This document shows positions 10,449 through 23,045 of a stretch of DNA of 64,000 nucleotides, piece after piece. The notes beneath the pieces are model-generated. The model did no database searches and was not told where the DNA came from. It worked only from the letters and a program-made list of their open reading frames with translations. Position numbers and translations under genes: made by a program. Every line of letters starts with the position of its first letter. Within the stretch, counting starts at the first letter, position 1. The DNA comes from Histoplasma ohiense (Eukaryota; Ascomycota; Eurotiomycetes; Onygenales; Ajellomycetaceae), in the NCBI GenBank assembly GCA_017607445.1, contig JAEVHH010000003.1:1860001-1924000 (forward strand). The letters run 5' to 3'.

Positions 10449-13400
10449 CAAGTTGATATGGAATTGGATAGTAATCAAACAGTTCAAAACCCATTATATT
10501 CAAATCAATACAACTTTGAAAAAGCTCAGTGGACAGAAGTGAAAAGAATGATTGAAAAGTTGAAATTAGAGAATAGAGAAACTCTTTATTGGAAATCAGA
10601 TACAAATCTTACAGATAAAATGCTTGAAGACAGAGCAAATTTAATCACTGAGATTATTCTTTCAAGTATAAAGAAATATATTCCATTGAAAAGAGTCTCT
10701 GAATTCTCTAAGCCTTGGTGGAATGATGAGATTTCAAATAAAAGAAGACATTTAGCTAGAGTTAAAAAAGATTGGAAAGAAGATCTTGTTTCATTTGAGT
10801 ATTTAAAGAATATTAGAAATGATTATTTCTCAACAATTAAAAAGGCAAAGACTGATTGTTGGAATAACTTTCTAGAAAATGCTCAGGGGAAAGAGATCTT
10901 CAAAGCTTTTAGATATACTAAGTCAAAAACAATGTCTAAGCTACCAACATTAACTTATAATTTCCAGAATGAGGAAATTATAGCTAGCTCATTTGAAGAT
11001 AAATGTCAAGCTTTTATGAGAATATTATTTCCATCATCAAATAATTCAACTGAGATTTGTTCTTTGCAAGAAGATAATGAATATGAACATGATAAGAAAT
11101 GGGAATGGCCTGACTTAACTGAAGATGAATTAAAGACAGCTATTTTTTCATCTTCAAAGGTCACAGCAGCAGGAGCTGATACTATAAATCATTTAATAAT
11201 TCAAGAGCTTTATTCAGTACTAAAAGATGAGCTCTTTGAATTGTTCTCAAATCTTTTGAAATATGGGTATCACCCTAAGTGCTGGAGGCATGCTGTTGGA
11301 GTTATTCTTTCAAAACCCAATAGAAAACCAACTATTCCTAAATCTTATAGAGTGATATCTCTGCTGAATTGCCTGGGAAAAATTCTGGAAAAGATAATTG
11401 CAACTAGATTGTCTTTTCTATCTGCTACTACTGATCTATTATATGATGATCGGATGGGAAGTAGAAAGCAAAACTCAGCAATTGATGCAGTTCTCTCTGT
11501 AGTTCATGATATTCAACTTGCAAAGAATGAAAAAATGGTTACAACTGCAATGTTTATTGATATAAAAGGTGCATTTGATTGTGTTTCACTTTCTCAAATG
11601 ATCAATACTTTGATAGAACTGAGAATGCCAAAGTCTCTCATTAAATGAGTTATCTGTTTCATGTCAAAAAAGAACTATTCAGTTGCTTTTTGATGGAATG
11701 AGACAAGATATAACAGATATTGAGATAGGAGTTCCTCAGGGTTCCCCAGTCTCACCCATTTTGTTTGCTATATTTATCAAGTTTCTATTTATTGATAGAC
11801 AAATGGCAATTATGGTGAGAACTCCAAGCTATGTGGATGATTTAGGCCTAGTTGTAAGCTCAGAATCAATTGTGAATAACTGCAGTTTGATTGAGCAAGC
11901 AGCAACTGAAATGATTGAAAAAGCAAAATCAAAAAACATTGTTTTTGATATGGACAAAACTGAATTAATTCATTTTTATCCAAATTTCAGAGAAAAAGAT
12001 ACTGAAGTTAAGCTTTTAAGTCATTCAGTTAAACCTAAAAACTCAGTTAGATGACTTGGTGTCTGGTTAGATTCTCAATTGAATTTTAAATCTCATGTGC
12101 AAATAAAAACTGCAAATGCTGAAAGAATTTTAAACAGTATATTGAGACTTTCAAATACTGAAAGAGGTTTAACATTTCAAGCAATGAGACAATTATATAT
12201 TGCCTGTGTGACCTCTGTTTCAGATTATGCAGTTCAGGTGTGATGGAGAGGTCAAAAACACTTTATAGAAAGGTTTCAAAAACTTCAAAACTCAGCTTTA
12301 AGAAAGATTCTAGAAGTATTCAAAACTACTCCAATTAAAGCTATGGAAATTGAAGCCTCTATTTCTCCATCACAAGTGAGATTTGATAAAATCTGTATGA
12401 ATTATGCTCTCAGAATTATGAAGCTATATTCACATCATTCTATTAGAAAGAGAGTTTCAAGTTCTTTTCCAAATGAGTCAAATGGATTAGAATTAGATTG
12501 GGAACTTTATCTTGATTGGAATGAGACTGATTTATCTGAAAATTCAAGTTCTTTACAAAGAAGAAGGATACCATCTCAGTTATTTAGAATTTGCTCAATG
12601 ATTAAGAACTGTTTCTCTAGTTTAAATGTAGAGAGAGTAGCTATTGAAAATCTCTCTCCTTGGAAGAAAAGTCTTGATAATCTTGTTGATTTAAACATTA
12701 GTCAACTTTCAAAAGAAGATCAGACTCAAGAACATTTAAAGCTTTTGAAACAAGTGAAAAATAAAGCAATTCTTATATACACTGATGACTCAAAATGTGA
12801 GAAAACAGGCAATCTTGGAGCTGGAATAGCATATTCAGAAAATGATAAAAACTATATTCTTGATTCTTGGCAAATTGGAAAAGAGTCAGAAGTTTTTAAT
12901 GCTGAATTATTTGCAATTTCAAGAGCTTTCAAATTGATTGAAATGAAGATTGAACAATGGAAAAGATTTGAGCATATTTGGATATTCTCTGATAGTCAAG
13001 CAGGGCTTAAAAGACTTCAAAGTAATAAAATCAGCAGTGGACAGTCAATGCTAGAGCTGATTTTGAAAAGTCTTCAAAATATTCAAAGAAAAATCTCACT
13101 CAATTGTTCTATTCATCTTCACTGGGTGCCTGCTCACATGGGTATATATGGCAATGAAATGGCTGATAAAGCTGCAAAAAGAGCCACTGAGTTAGAAGTC
13201 TGCTGTCAAACAATTGTAACATGGTCTTTTATTAAAAGAAGAATAAGAGAATTATGTTTACAAAAGTGGCAAGATGTCTGGTTCATGCAAAGAAAAAGTG
13301 TGCATTATTCCAGATTTGAAACTAAGCCAAAGTGGAAGACTTGCTCAATAAAGTGTAAGAAGAAACTTTTTGCTACAATAATGCAGCTAAAGCTTGGACA

Positions 13401-13666
13401 TGGACATTTCAAATCATATTTAGCAAAGTTTAAAGATGATTTAAATGATCTATGTTCAGATTGTCAGTTATATGAAAATCCGGAGCATCTTCTCGTTACT
13501 TTGTACAAAGTATTCAGAACTAAGATTGAGACTGAGAGAGAAGTATCAACTGAATCAGTTAAATTTGAGTTTGTTATTCAATACAAAAGCTGGAAATATG
13601 TTCTTAATTGAATATTTAAATGAGTCAAATGTTGCTACAAGAGCTTGGTTGAATAGTGTCACTTGA
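10449..13666 (+). pseudogene. LINE-A copy 2 ORF2 (RT - RNase H), truncated
   Basis: Lacks the endonuclease. RT motifs FIDIKGAFD, GVPQGSPVSP and YVDD and RNase H motifs TDDS and HWVPAHMG are intact. TGA at 11646-11648, 12052-12054 and 12241-12243 are the same three found in copy 1, all at positions where relatives have Trp; between them the frame is otherwise clean. Two private 1-base insertions shift the frame: an extra A in the run at 11666-11671 and an extra C near 13493. Compared with copy 1 it keeps CGG where copy 1 has CAG (near 11451) and CCT where copy 1 has TCT (near 12034). Confidence 0.92.
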
Positions 13667-14077
13667 TGATATTTAGATCAGTTGTTTTTGTTTATTTTAT
13701 TTTGATCTTTTCTTTAACTTTGTTTATTGTTAATTTTCATTTGTTTCAAGCAGTTTGTTTCATTATTTGTTGATAATAGTCATTGCAAATGTTTTTTCTT
13801 TTCTGTTGATTTTTAATAGCTGCTGTCTTTTATAATATTTATTTCCTTTGTTTTGAAGTTGAGTTGTGCTAACCCATTGACATTCTTTTGATTTTATTTT
13901 TGGATTGAATAGTTTGAATAGTTGTTTGATTCTGGGCTGGAATTCTGTTAATGCATGTGTCAAATTGTTTTTGTATATTAGAATATTCTTGATTTGAAAA
14001 ATCCTGAAGTATTTCAGGTAGATGTCATAGTCACTGACTGTATACATCTATAATTGAAGAATAATAATAATAATAAT
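10449..14077 (+). mobile_element. LINE-A copy 2, 5'-truncated
   Basis: 3.6-kb LINE-A fragment starting inside the ORF2 linker upstream of RT and ending in a TAA repeat at 14061-14077. Flanked by the 13-bp duplication gaagatgaaactc at 10436-10448 and 14078-14090; the same sequence is single in LINE-B copy 2 near 37580, which proves the insertion. Differences from copy 1 are few and mostly transitions at CpG or CpC sites. Confidence 0.95.
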
Positions 14078-14090
14078 GAAGATGAAACTC

Positions 14091-14990
14091 ATCAGAACAG
14101 ATTGAGTAATTATATTAAGCAACAGAAATATATATAATGTTTTGATCACTGAGAAGACAGTGACTACTTTCTGTGAAGTTCTTGACACCACAGAGATTCA
14201 GCTATCAGAGTAGTGATACAATTATACTATTTCAGAGATTCTGAAATTTGTTCAGAACTGAGAAGAAGCAAGAATCTCTACAGACAAGATAATTGAAAGA
14301 GAGATTCTGACTTAGACAAAGATAAAATCAATGAACTGTCAACTCTTACAATATGAAGTGAATCTCAAGACAGAGAAGATTACATGAATTATTTTCTTTC
14401 TCATTCTGATAAAAGACTTCTCACTCTTCAATGTCAGTGAAAGAGTCAGACTCATTGAGAAAAGGCCTTTGACAGTGAGATATGACTCAGAATATCAGAG
14501 GTACTGTTATTTATTAAAATGTGTGCAACTGATGAGATACTTCAACTGCAGTGAGCTCACAAGTCAGCACAAGAAATCAACAAATGTGAAATACAAGAGA
14601 GTATCACAATGTGTCAACTACTGTTAACTCTATTCAGATGAGCATCAGCACTGCTCTGCTGCACTCAGATATGTGAACAGTATTTTCAGATATCTAACTC
14701 ACAAGAAGCTAACAGCTGTCTGCTATCTTAACAACAGATATTACAAAGATGCTCAGAAGTGACAATCACTGTCAACATAGTCAGTATCAATAATCACAGT
14801 GATAATATCTACATCATTCACTCAATCAACTCAGTCAACACAGTTCATCAGACTAGCACTCTGCAAGCAGACAGCTACTCAGAGCTTCATCAGTGAAAAG
14901 AATATTATCTGACAGATGACTCACATCAGACAATGCTCAGTCTGCACAGAAAAATGACAGCACAGTCAAGCAGTCAAAGAGCAGTCTAAT
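14091..14990 (+). pseudogene. LINE-B copy 1 ORF1 remnant (zinc-knuckle protein)
   Basis: Together with 10141-10448 this is the counterpart of the ORF1 at 36851-38410. Cys/His pairs of the knuckles are still recognisable near 14510-14700, but several codons are stops and the 5' part is outside the window. Non-functional. In the family this protein binds element RNA. Confidence 0.7.
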
Positions 14991-14999
14991 TTCAGTATA

Positions 15000-17900
15000 C
15001 AAACAACAGATGTGAGATTCTTCAATCTCATTCTATAAATAAACTTTGATAGCAGCTCATTAAATAACTTCTTATGTTAGAATATTAATATCAGCAATAT
15101 AACTGATGCAGTAGAAATAATCAGCAGAAAAATTGCTCTCTGCAGATCTTCTGAGAAAATACAGTCAGAGCAGCTCTCTGTCATACAGCAGCTCTACAGC
15201 TTACTTTTGAGCAGAGCTGTGAAGTAATCTGTATACAGAAGTCTTACACACACTCTGACATCAAAACTTCTAATCACTCAGTATATGAGTGCTTTGTGCT
15301 TATAGACTGCTGAGATGACATTAATCTGAAGCAGTGAGAGAAGAAGAGGCTCTGAATCATGATATATATATATAAGAGTTCAAAGATAAAGACACAGTAA
15401 CATCAATCTGTGTAAAACAGAGATCTGCTGTGAATCAGTGTCAACAACTGCCACATTCTCAATGTGTACACACAGTCTGAGACAGATATAATTATGAATT
15501 ATCTGATCAATTTGAGCTCATCAGTCTGCTGTCTGATAGATGGAGATTTCAATGTATAATATAATATCTTTGAATCAGAGGCAGCAAATCTGCACTGAGA
15601 AGAGAAGCTTATTCAATGAGTCAGTGAATATAAAATGAACTTTGTAAAAGAGATAGATATTTCAACTCATACAGTAGATTATATGATTGATCTCATCTTT
15701 TTCAATATAGTCTTTGCTTTCACTTCAGTGTGCTAAGATTTACACTGCAGTTCAGATCATCAGTCTATAATTACTATACTATCAACAACATCTCAGATAC
15801 AGTAAAGCAGTGCTCAGATCAAAATCACAGACTTTCAGCTGAAGCTCTTTACAGATTTTATTGAAGATTTTATAATGAATATATCTTATTCAGATAGAGT
15901 TGAGAGTGCAGCACAGTTTGATGATCTGATTCAGCACTTCACTTAGAATCTTCTGACTGCAGCTCAGATAGTCAGTAAGTCAGTGCAATAAAAACAGACT
16001 ACAGCTCTCTGATAAACAGCAGACTGTCAAAGAGCATATTGAGAGCTCATCACTCATCAGACAGAGACTGCAAAGCACTGATTTAAGAACACAGTATACA
16101 AGATCAAGTGTGTATACTGAAGACAGATGATCAATGAAATCAGAAATGGCAGAGATCTGTACTGAGTGATAGTATAGCATAAGCTGAAACTCAATCTCAG
16201 AACACTCTCTCTGATAATTGAGAATTAGATTATAGAAGAGACAGCTGTCAAAGCTGAGACATTTCAACAAATCATTCTAAAGTAATACAACTCAGTTGAT
16301 GATGTGAAGTACAATTCATTGAATGATGAGTACTGAAGTAGCATAAGAAATCTGCTCTGAAATCTCTGAGTTGAGATGAAGAAGATAGAGTGCAACATCA
16401 TTGAAGTACAGAATATCTCTTCAGACACAGATGAAATCACAGTATGACTATTTAAAATATACTGACAGTATATATTTCTCTTTATACAGCAGCTATACAA
16501 CTGCTGTCTTCAACTCTGCCACTTCTCACAAATCTGAAAGCTGATAGAGATGACAATGATATTCAAAATAGATAAGAGAAATAGAAGCTCAGTTCACTTC
16601 TGAAGATTCATTACTCTTCTCTCAATAATCTTCAAAGAGCTGAAACACATCATTACAAAATGATTGATGTACACAGCACTCATTTATAATGTGATCAGCT
16701 TATAGTATGAAGAAGCACTACTCAGACAATCTGCAATAAATCTGATAGCTGCTTTCACTCATGAAATGAAGACAGTCTTTGCACAAAATAAGAAGATATT
16801 CATGATCACAATGAATGTGTAGAGTGTCTTTGATACTGTGCTGTGCAGACAGCTGTTTCAGCAGATGATACAACAGAGATAACTGTACAAGCTGCTACAA
16901 CTTATTGACAGCTTTCTCATCAAATGCAGAGCTCAGATTCAGCTGAAGAGAATCACTTCAGCAGTATATCAGATGCAATATGATATATTACAGAGATCTT
17001 CTCTGTCATTAATATTGTTTCTTCTGTATCTGACAGAGCTGCTGTGGTAGAATCTGAAATTGCATTTTGACTATACAGATGATCTGAACATTTGACAGAC
17101 TACATACTTATTTAACAACAATGCTATTCTTCTCAGTCATGATATACAGAGTATTCTGAGATGGAGAGAGACAAACAAAATGATTTTTACATCAGAGAAA
17201 CTTAAGATAATTCATCTCACAAAAAAGTGATATAATGAAACACTGTCAGTGATTGTATCAGAGAATCTGATCATACACTCTGTCACTGTCTCAGCTGAAC
17301 AGAAGTCAATATTTTGTTGATTGAGTGTATATTTTGACAGAAGATTCATCTGAAGATCATATATTTCTATCTGAGCAAAAAAGACAAAAGCTGTGACTCA
17401 GTATATTTAAAGCTTAAAGAAGATCAGAGATGAGTTTTCAGTAGATGCTCTGTAGAAGATAATTATTATCTGTATGATTTTCTCACTGCTCTATAACACA
17501 GAGATCTGATACAGCAGCTGCATGCAGTCAGCAAAACACATGAACAGAAGTGAAGAGATCAGCTCTCATCTGAAATAATATATAAAAACAGTTGAGAAAG
17601 TGCTTACTATAACAGTCAGAGAAGTTCTTTCAGTTTTTTATACAACACTCATCACAACTCTATACTGAAATGCTGAGCTCTCATCAGCAATGATAGCTAT
17701 AAAAGAGATCAAAATACATTTTACAACAAGACTTCAGACAGTGAATGAAAGACACTCACTGATTTCATAAATAGCTTTCTCAATGATTATATATGAAAGA
17801 GAAGCTGAAATCTGATAGTATCTGAAGATCAAGATTCAGAGATTGAGAGCACTGCTGTCTGCAGTCAATAGATTCACACTTGTCATTTCACACTACTCAG

Positions 17901-19350
17901 AGAGATGTGAAATAGACTTCACAGAGAGTGTAGACAAAAAAAATACTGCTCAGATATTTAAAAAATAATAAAAGAATCAGTCTTCAACAAATCTATATAT
18001 TTTCTCAGATAAATCAGAACAGATCTTTGATAACAGCAGACAGATGAATTATAACTTTATAGTTTATCAAAGAAATAAACAGCTGATCAGCTTCTCAGCT
18101 GTACTGAGCTCTATATTATATATCTTCAATACTGAGACAGTTGATGTCTGCTGTGTATTAGAGTGTGCAGTGAAGCTTCTACTCTGTATTATAGATGACA
18201 GCATCAATTTTCAGATCTGACTCTGCTTTGACAATATCTCAGTCATCTGAAACATACAGAGCAGTGTGACTGTTTTTTTGAACTGAGTCTACAGCTGCTG
18301 TCACAAGCTCCTCAGACAATATAATATAAGTCTGAAATGAGTCTCTGAGTATATGAAAATAGAGATCAATGAGAAAGCAGATCATCTGACTAAGTGAGTG
18401 ATTTCATCTACTGCAGCTTCAGTCTATAAATTTAAAATCATATTCACAGTCAATGAAATCTGCACAGTGATCAAACAGCTCAATCAAAAAACAGAGTAAA
18501 AGTGATGAAACAGAGTCTATAAAAAACTCTCTGACTGATATCAGAACTGAAGATTCAGCAGACTGACTGTGGAATATCAAATGAAAATCTCTTCAGAGCT
18601 CATTATATCACAGTATGCTCTTTACTGCTGACTTACACTCTGCTTCTCTCATGAGAACTTTTTCTGATATCACAGACACTTTCAGCATACAGATGTGAGG
18701 CTCATCTATATCTATAAACACAACAAAAGCTCAGAACATTTAATACTCTGTCAATATTTATAGAGATACTTTTCTTACTGATTCAAAAGATCAGCAGCAC
18801 AGCTATACAACTGAGTGACAGCTGTTGTCTATCTAGAATCTCTGACTTCTACAGACTTTGTAGAACTGCTTGATTGCACACAGTTCTACACACAGTACTG
18901 TATGAGATAACACAGCTGTTTGAACACACATCATCTGACAGCCTCTCACAGCAGTTTCAAATCTATACAGATGATACAGATAGCATAATATTCAGTACAA
19001 CTGATTTAATCAGTACAATAGATTCAACTGATACAATCAGTACAAACAGTACAATCAATTCAATTGATACAAATGATACAATCAGTTCAACTGATTCAAT
19101 CAGTACAAACAGTTCAATCAGTTCAATTGATTCAACTGATGCAAATGATTCAATCAGCACAGTTGACTCATTTGTTTCAACTAGTTGTGATGTAATCAGT
19201 ATAGTCTGTATGCTGACTCAGTCAGTATACTCTCAGCTGTCAGTATATACTTTTCTTCTTTTTTCTCACTGCTCTCTCTGTCTCTCTTCATTTCTTTTCT
19301 CTCATGATCTTCTTCAGTGCTCTTTCCTCTCTCTTTCTCTGAGCTTGTGC
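15000..19350 (+). pseudogene. LINE-B copy 1 ORF2: endonuclease - RT - RNase H remnant
   Basis: Endonuclease block near 15540 (VDGDFNVQYN, then a DLHCSSDHQ motif near 15740). RT: NV-x-SVFDTV near 16810 (family: GAFDTV, so Gly and Ala are lost) and YTDDL near 17075. RNase H-like region near 18080-18450, then a His/Cys-rich tail near 18680-18780 and a Ser/Thr/Asp-rich repeat at 18960-19180. Many in-frame TGA, some TAA/TAG. Inactive. Confidence 0.75.
18960..19180 (+). repeat. Low-complexity Ser/Thr/Asp repeat in LINE-B ORF2 tail
   Basis: Imperfect 9-18 bp units of the type gattcaactgatacaatca, coding for runs of Ser-Thr-Asp-Ser-Ile. The counterparts at about 34560-34730 (minus copy) and 42490-42660 differ in number and order of units, so the array expands and contracts. 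Confidence 0.75.
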
Positions 19351-19827
19351 TGAATCATATAACTGCAAGATGTTACAGATGACACAGTCTTTTCTTTATT
19401 CTTCTCTTTATTTTTCTTTTCAGAATATTTATTTTTTCTTCTTTTCTTTTATCTATCTCATCTGTCTTTCTTCTGTTGTTAGAAGTGTAGATAGTTCTCA
19501 GATCATCTGAAAGAGTTATCTCTCTTCATTCACTATAAAGTCTTTCAAACATAACAGCAGTGGTTCTCTCAGAAACCACACTATAGTCTTATCATGAATG
19601 GTCATACATTGAGTCAGAAGTGAATGCACAGCTTAGAAAAATCCTTTTCAATGAGCTGAGTTTTCTCAAGAATTGCCATCTGAATTCTGTTTTCTCTTTC
19701 TCTATGTATATAGAAATCTCTTCAGCATAGCACATCTTCATACTCTTCAGAAGGCTTCTGAAACACAGACACTGCCCATGTTTTCTTTGAGATATTAAAT
19801 CAATACAAATAAATAAACAAACAAATT

Positions 19828-19990
19828 CACTGTGAAGTAGCTTCTGATATTCTTTCACTCTGAATTTCTCTTTATAAGAACTCTCTTTGTACAATCTTTT
19901 CTTCTGATTTCTTTTCTCTTTCTTTTCTTAATCAATTTGTAATCTGTATTAGAATAGTGCTAGATTGTTAATCGAAGTACGTCTGTTACA
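19828..19990 (+). repeat. LTR 3'-end fragment of the Gypsy-A/B/C family
   Basis: Matches the last 160 bp of the Gypsy-A/B/C LTRs (cactgtgaagtagcttctga through to tgttaca). It abuts the LINE-B tail on the left and a Helitron remnant on the right. Two CG dinucleotides remain near its end (atcgaag, tacgtc). No internal region or partner LTR was found nearby. Confidence 0.8.
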
Positions 19991-22480
19991 TATAACACTC
20001 ATACAGTTGAATATCAATCTCATCATTGAAGTCAATAATATGAAGAATAGTGCAGTTCAGGCTCTTGTAGATATATTTATTGATATATTTAATGACTTCA
20101 ACAGAGACACAGATCTCAATGTTTATATGAGCTTTATATATATAAATAAGATAGAGATTGTATGAAACAACTCATCAGTTGTCAATTACAATCTCACTGT
20201 TGTTGACAGTATATTTGAAGAAGATAGATAAATCATACTGCTGTCTGTACAGAGAATAGTCATTCTCTTCAACAACTGTAGCACTCTGAAAAGTTTTGAG
20301 AAAATGTTTCATACATCTGTCATTCTTGTAACAGAGACTCACTATATCAGCATTATATGAATCATGAATTATAAATTTATGAATCAATTTACTCAATCTG
20401 TCTGTATTCTCAGCAGTGCTTGACAGCTCTGCAGATATAATCTCATCAATTGTCTCAGACTGCAAAAACCACTCAGAGTTCTCTAGTCAAATCAACAGAT
20501 GTATATGAGACAGTTCATGTTTTTGATATTCAATTGTTCATACTCTGATCAACATTGACTTGAACAGCTGCTCAGATTTGAGAACATCAAGAAAATAAAA
20601 AATCTTCATTGCAAAAATATATACAATCAAATCTGAATGATTTACTGCTGTCTGATTAGAGAGTAATTTATGAATAATCTTCTTTCATTCAGAGTTAGCT
20701 GTAAATGTAATGAAAAGGGTTGAATGCTCATAGTTAAAGACAATTGCTATAGAATTCTGAAACAGTTTATGCATAAAATGTTCACTGTCTGTATGAGAAG
20801 TAGATAATATTATATGATGATCAAGCTGCTCATGATCTGTATCATCTGTCTGTATAGTATTATACAGATCATCATATTGATTGATATAAATTTCTGATTG
20901 ATGAGTGTGGATTCAGTTCAGCTGTTGTTCATCAATGTTGATGTAGACATCAATTAAATACTGCTGAAACAGATATCTGATCTGGAAAAGAGAAGCATCA
21001 ACATCATTTTGTTTTAAAAGATGATATATATATCATATATACAGAGTCAGACTACAGCTGTCATACTCATTTTTATTCTCAACAATATCATCAATATCAT
21101 TATCAGAGCTGTTGCAGACAGATGAAAGATCTGCAAGCACATTCATATCAATATATCAATCATAATCTTCAGAAGAAAAAAGTAGAATGTAATGCAGTGA
21201 AAGATATAATAAACTGTGAGAGTTAATATATATAAGACTCAAATCAGCACTGAGTTGTTGTAGTGTCAGAAGAATGACACAGAGATGATGAGAGCTGCTG
21301 AAAGTATTCTGTATAACAACTGCAATCTCTGAGACAGTAGATAGATTCTCTCAGTGATGATCACTGTCTGTCTTCAGCTGTATAATAGAGTTCAAATCAA
21401 TATATACAGCAGAACTATTCTGTAGTATCTCTCAAACAGACTGATAAAACTGAATAAAAGAGTTAATCTTAGAAATGTTAGCAGTCAACAATATAATAGA
21501 AGAATGTAGAAAAGCAAATGAATAAACAGCAAGCAACACAGTATAAATATAATTAAATATACTAGAATATATAGCAGAGTTCATATCATTTACAATACTC
21601 ACATCAAACTATGAATTGTGAATTCACACTTATGCAAAACAGACATTCTCATCTGATTCAGACTCTATCAACTCTTACAGATAATAGAATTCTCTCTGTA
21701 TTTAAAATGATATTGAACTGTCAGTAGTCAGATGATCAAAATGTGAATTCTGCTTGTATTTAAAAGATGTAAATATCAGAGCAAAGTTGTAGTTTCAAAT
21801 ATATCTATAAAAATACTTTATATCAGCTGTATCATCATTAAACAGTTCATGTAACTCTGATGAAGATTCTCTGACAGATGACAGTCTTATAGCATCTCTT
21901 ACACAGTATATGAAAAACACTGAAAGAATCTTTGATAATCTGTGTATATATTCATCAATTCAATACTTAGCCCTGCAGACAGAGCAGTAGACATTCATTC
22001 AGTCAAAATTAAATGATTGATGATGATGAATATAGAAGTGAAAGTCACAGAGAACAGATCAGTGACTGTGAATGATTGAAGAATTAACAACTGATTTAGA
22101 GATAGTTGAACTGATTCAAATATTAAAATCATCAAGAACTGACTGAATCAGTAAATCTGTATGTATATAATCAGCAAATTTCATCTGCTGCAGAAACTGC
22201 AGCAGCAGCTGTCAAATGATAGTATTTAACATCACAGATATATTTATGATTGAGAGTCTGACAGTTGATGCAGATCTTGAAGACATGAATAGCAGTGTGA
22301 AACAGATGAGATAGACAGTCTTTACAGTATATATCACAGTATGACAGCTCAATTCACTGTGAGTTGAGTATAGAAACAGCTACATTTCTCAATGATGGAT
22401 AAAAGATTTAAACTGAATGTGTCTCATATATGCAATACTGAGCTTGACAGCATGTAGAGCATGTACAGAATAATGTATTG
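19991..22480 (-). pseudogene. Helitron Rep/helicase protein remnant (N-terminal and Rep parts)
   Basis: Minus-strand reading shows, in order: N-terminal CxxC motif (YCSVCRAKY, near 21970), then NYNFALIFTSF near 21790; YLFQQYLIDVYINIDEQQLN near 20940; TFTANSE then IEYQKHELSHIHLLI, the HxH of the Rep (HUH) nuclease, near 20530; FIIHDSYN with a CMKHF-LKTFQ block near 20330; and SVEVIKYINKYIYK near 20080. This order and spacing match fungal Helitron transposases. The SF1 helicase half is missing, cut by the LTR fragment at 19990. TGA again sits at conserved Trp (TIEYQ preceded by Trp in relatives). Rolling-circle transposition is the family role; this copy is dead. Confidence 0.8.
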
Positions 22481-22871
22481 AATTGAAGCTGTTCAAACAC
22501 ACTGAGAGAATGAGAATCCCCACACACTGAGCAGAGATGCATTAAGTATATTAATGAATGTATATAGATTGTAACAAATATAGAGAAGAGTATAAAGAAT
22601 GTAAATACAGTAGAGAATATCTGTAAAGAAAAGAATGAAGATTAATATCAGAACTGTACAGATCACAGAGAGCTGTTCATGGATTTGATGAGGTTTATGT
22701 GATATCACATGAGATCACATTACAGTATTTTTTTCAGGGAAAAAGTTGGTTTTTCTATAATATAAAGAGAGATTTAGTCCCAGTCCCATGCATGGTCACA
22801 CGGCCAGTCTAATTAGAATACACTGCAATTGGCATCATATTGAATGAGTTAGATACAGCTTACAGAATCCC
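22481..22871. other. Intergenic stretch without recognised gene
   Basis: Possible 5' side of the Helitron remnant followed by a transition to less mutated sequence from about 22730. The short minus-strand frame at 22493-22708 is hydrophobic low complexity with no family resemblance. Nothing else seen. Confidence 0.5.
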
Positions 22872-22980
22872 CTCCACATAATTTTTTCTTCTGGTTTCTT
22901 TTCCTTTTTCCTTCTTAATCAATTCGTAATTTATAAGTAGGATAATGCTTAGTCCATTAATCGGTAGTACGCCCGTTGTA
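22872..22980 (+). repeat. Old LTR end relic with CpG preserved
   Basis: Diverged match to the last 110 bp of the Gypsy-A/B/C LTR (cttctggtttc, then cttaatcaattcgtaat, then gtagtacgcccgttgtaa). Unlike the other copies it keeps several CG dinucleotides, as does the adjacent NCS6 gene. Confidence 0.7.
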
Positions 22981-23045
22981 ATGGCTGACTGGAAATGACT
23001 TAATGCAATGATATTCAAGGCTTGAAAAATGAAAAAAAACCTGTG

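Larger units (their letters stand above)
10136..19827 (+). mobile_element. LINE-B copy 1, Tad-type LINE, degenerate, interrupted by LINE-A copy 2
   Basis: Parallel to LINE-B copy 2 (36697-43328) over its whole length: 10141-10448 corresponds to about 37275-37585, 14091-19827 to the rest. Its 5' part lies beyond Gypsy-A, which inserted at 10136. ORF1 has zinc-knuckle remnants and ORF2 has EN, RT and RNase H. The 3' end at about 19790-19827 is an aaataaataaacaaac-type tail like the other LINE-B copies. It is heavily mutated by transitions and CpG-free. Confidence 0.87.

Noticed and set aside
22493..22708. 71-codon minus-strand frame with apparent membrane segments
   Set aside because: Composition reflects AT-rich low complexity; no support as a gene, although it could be a decayed Helitron N-terminal side.
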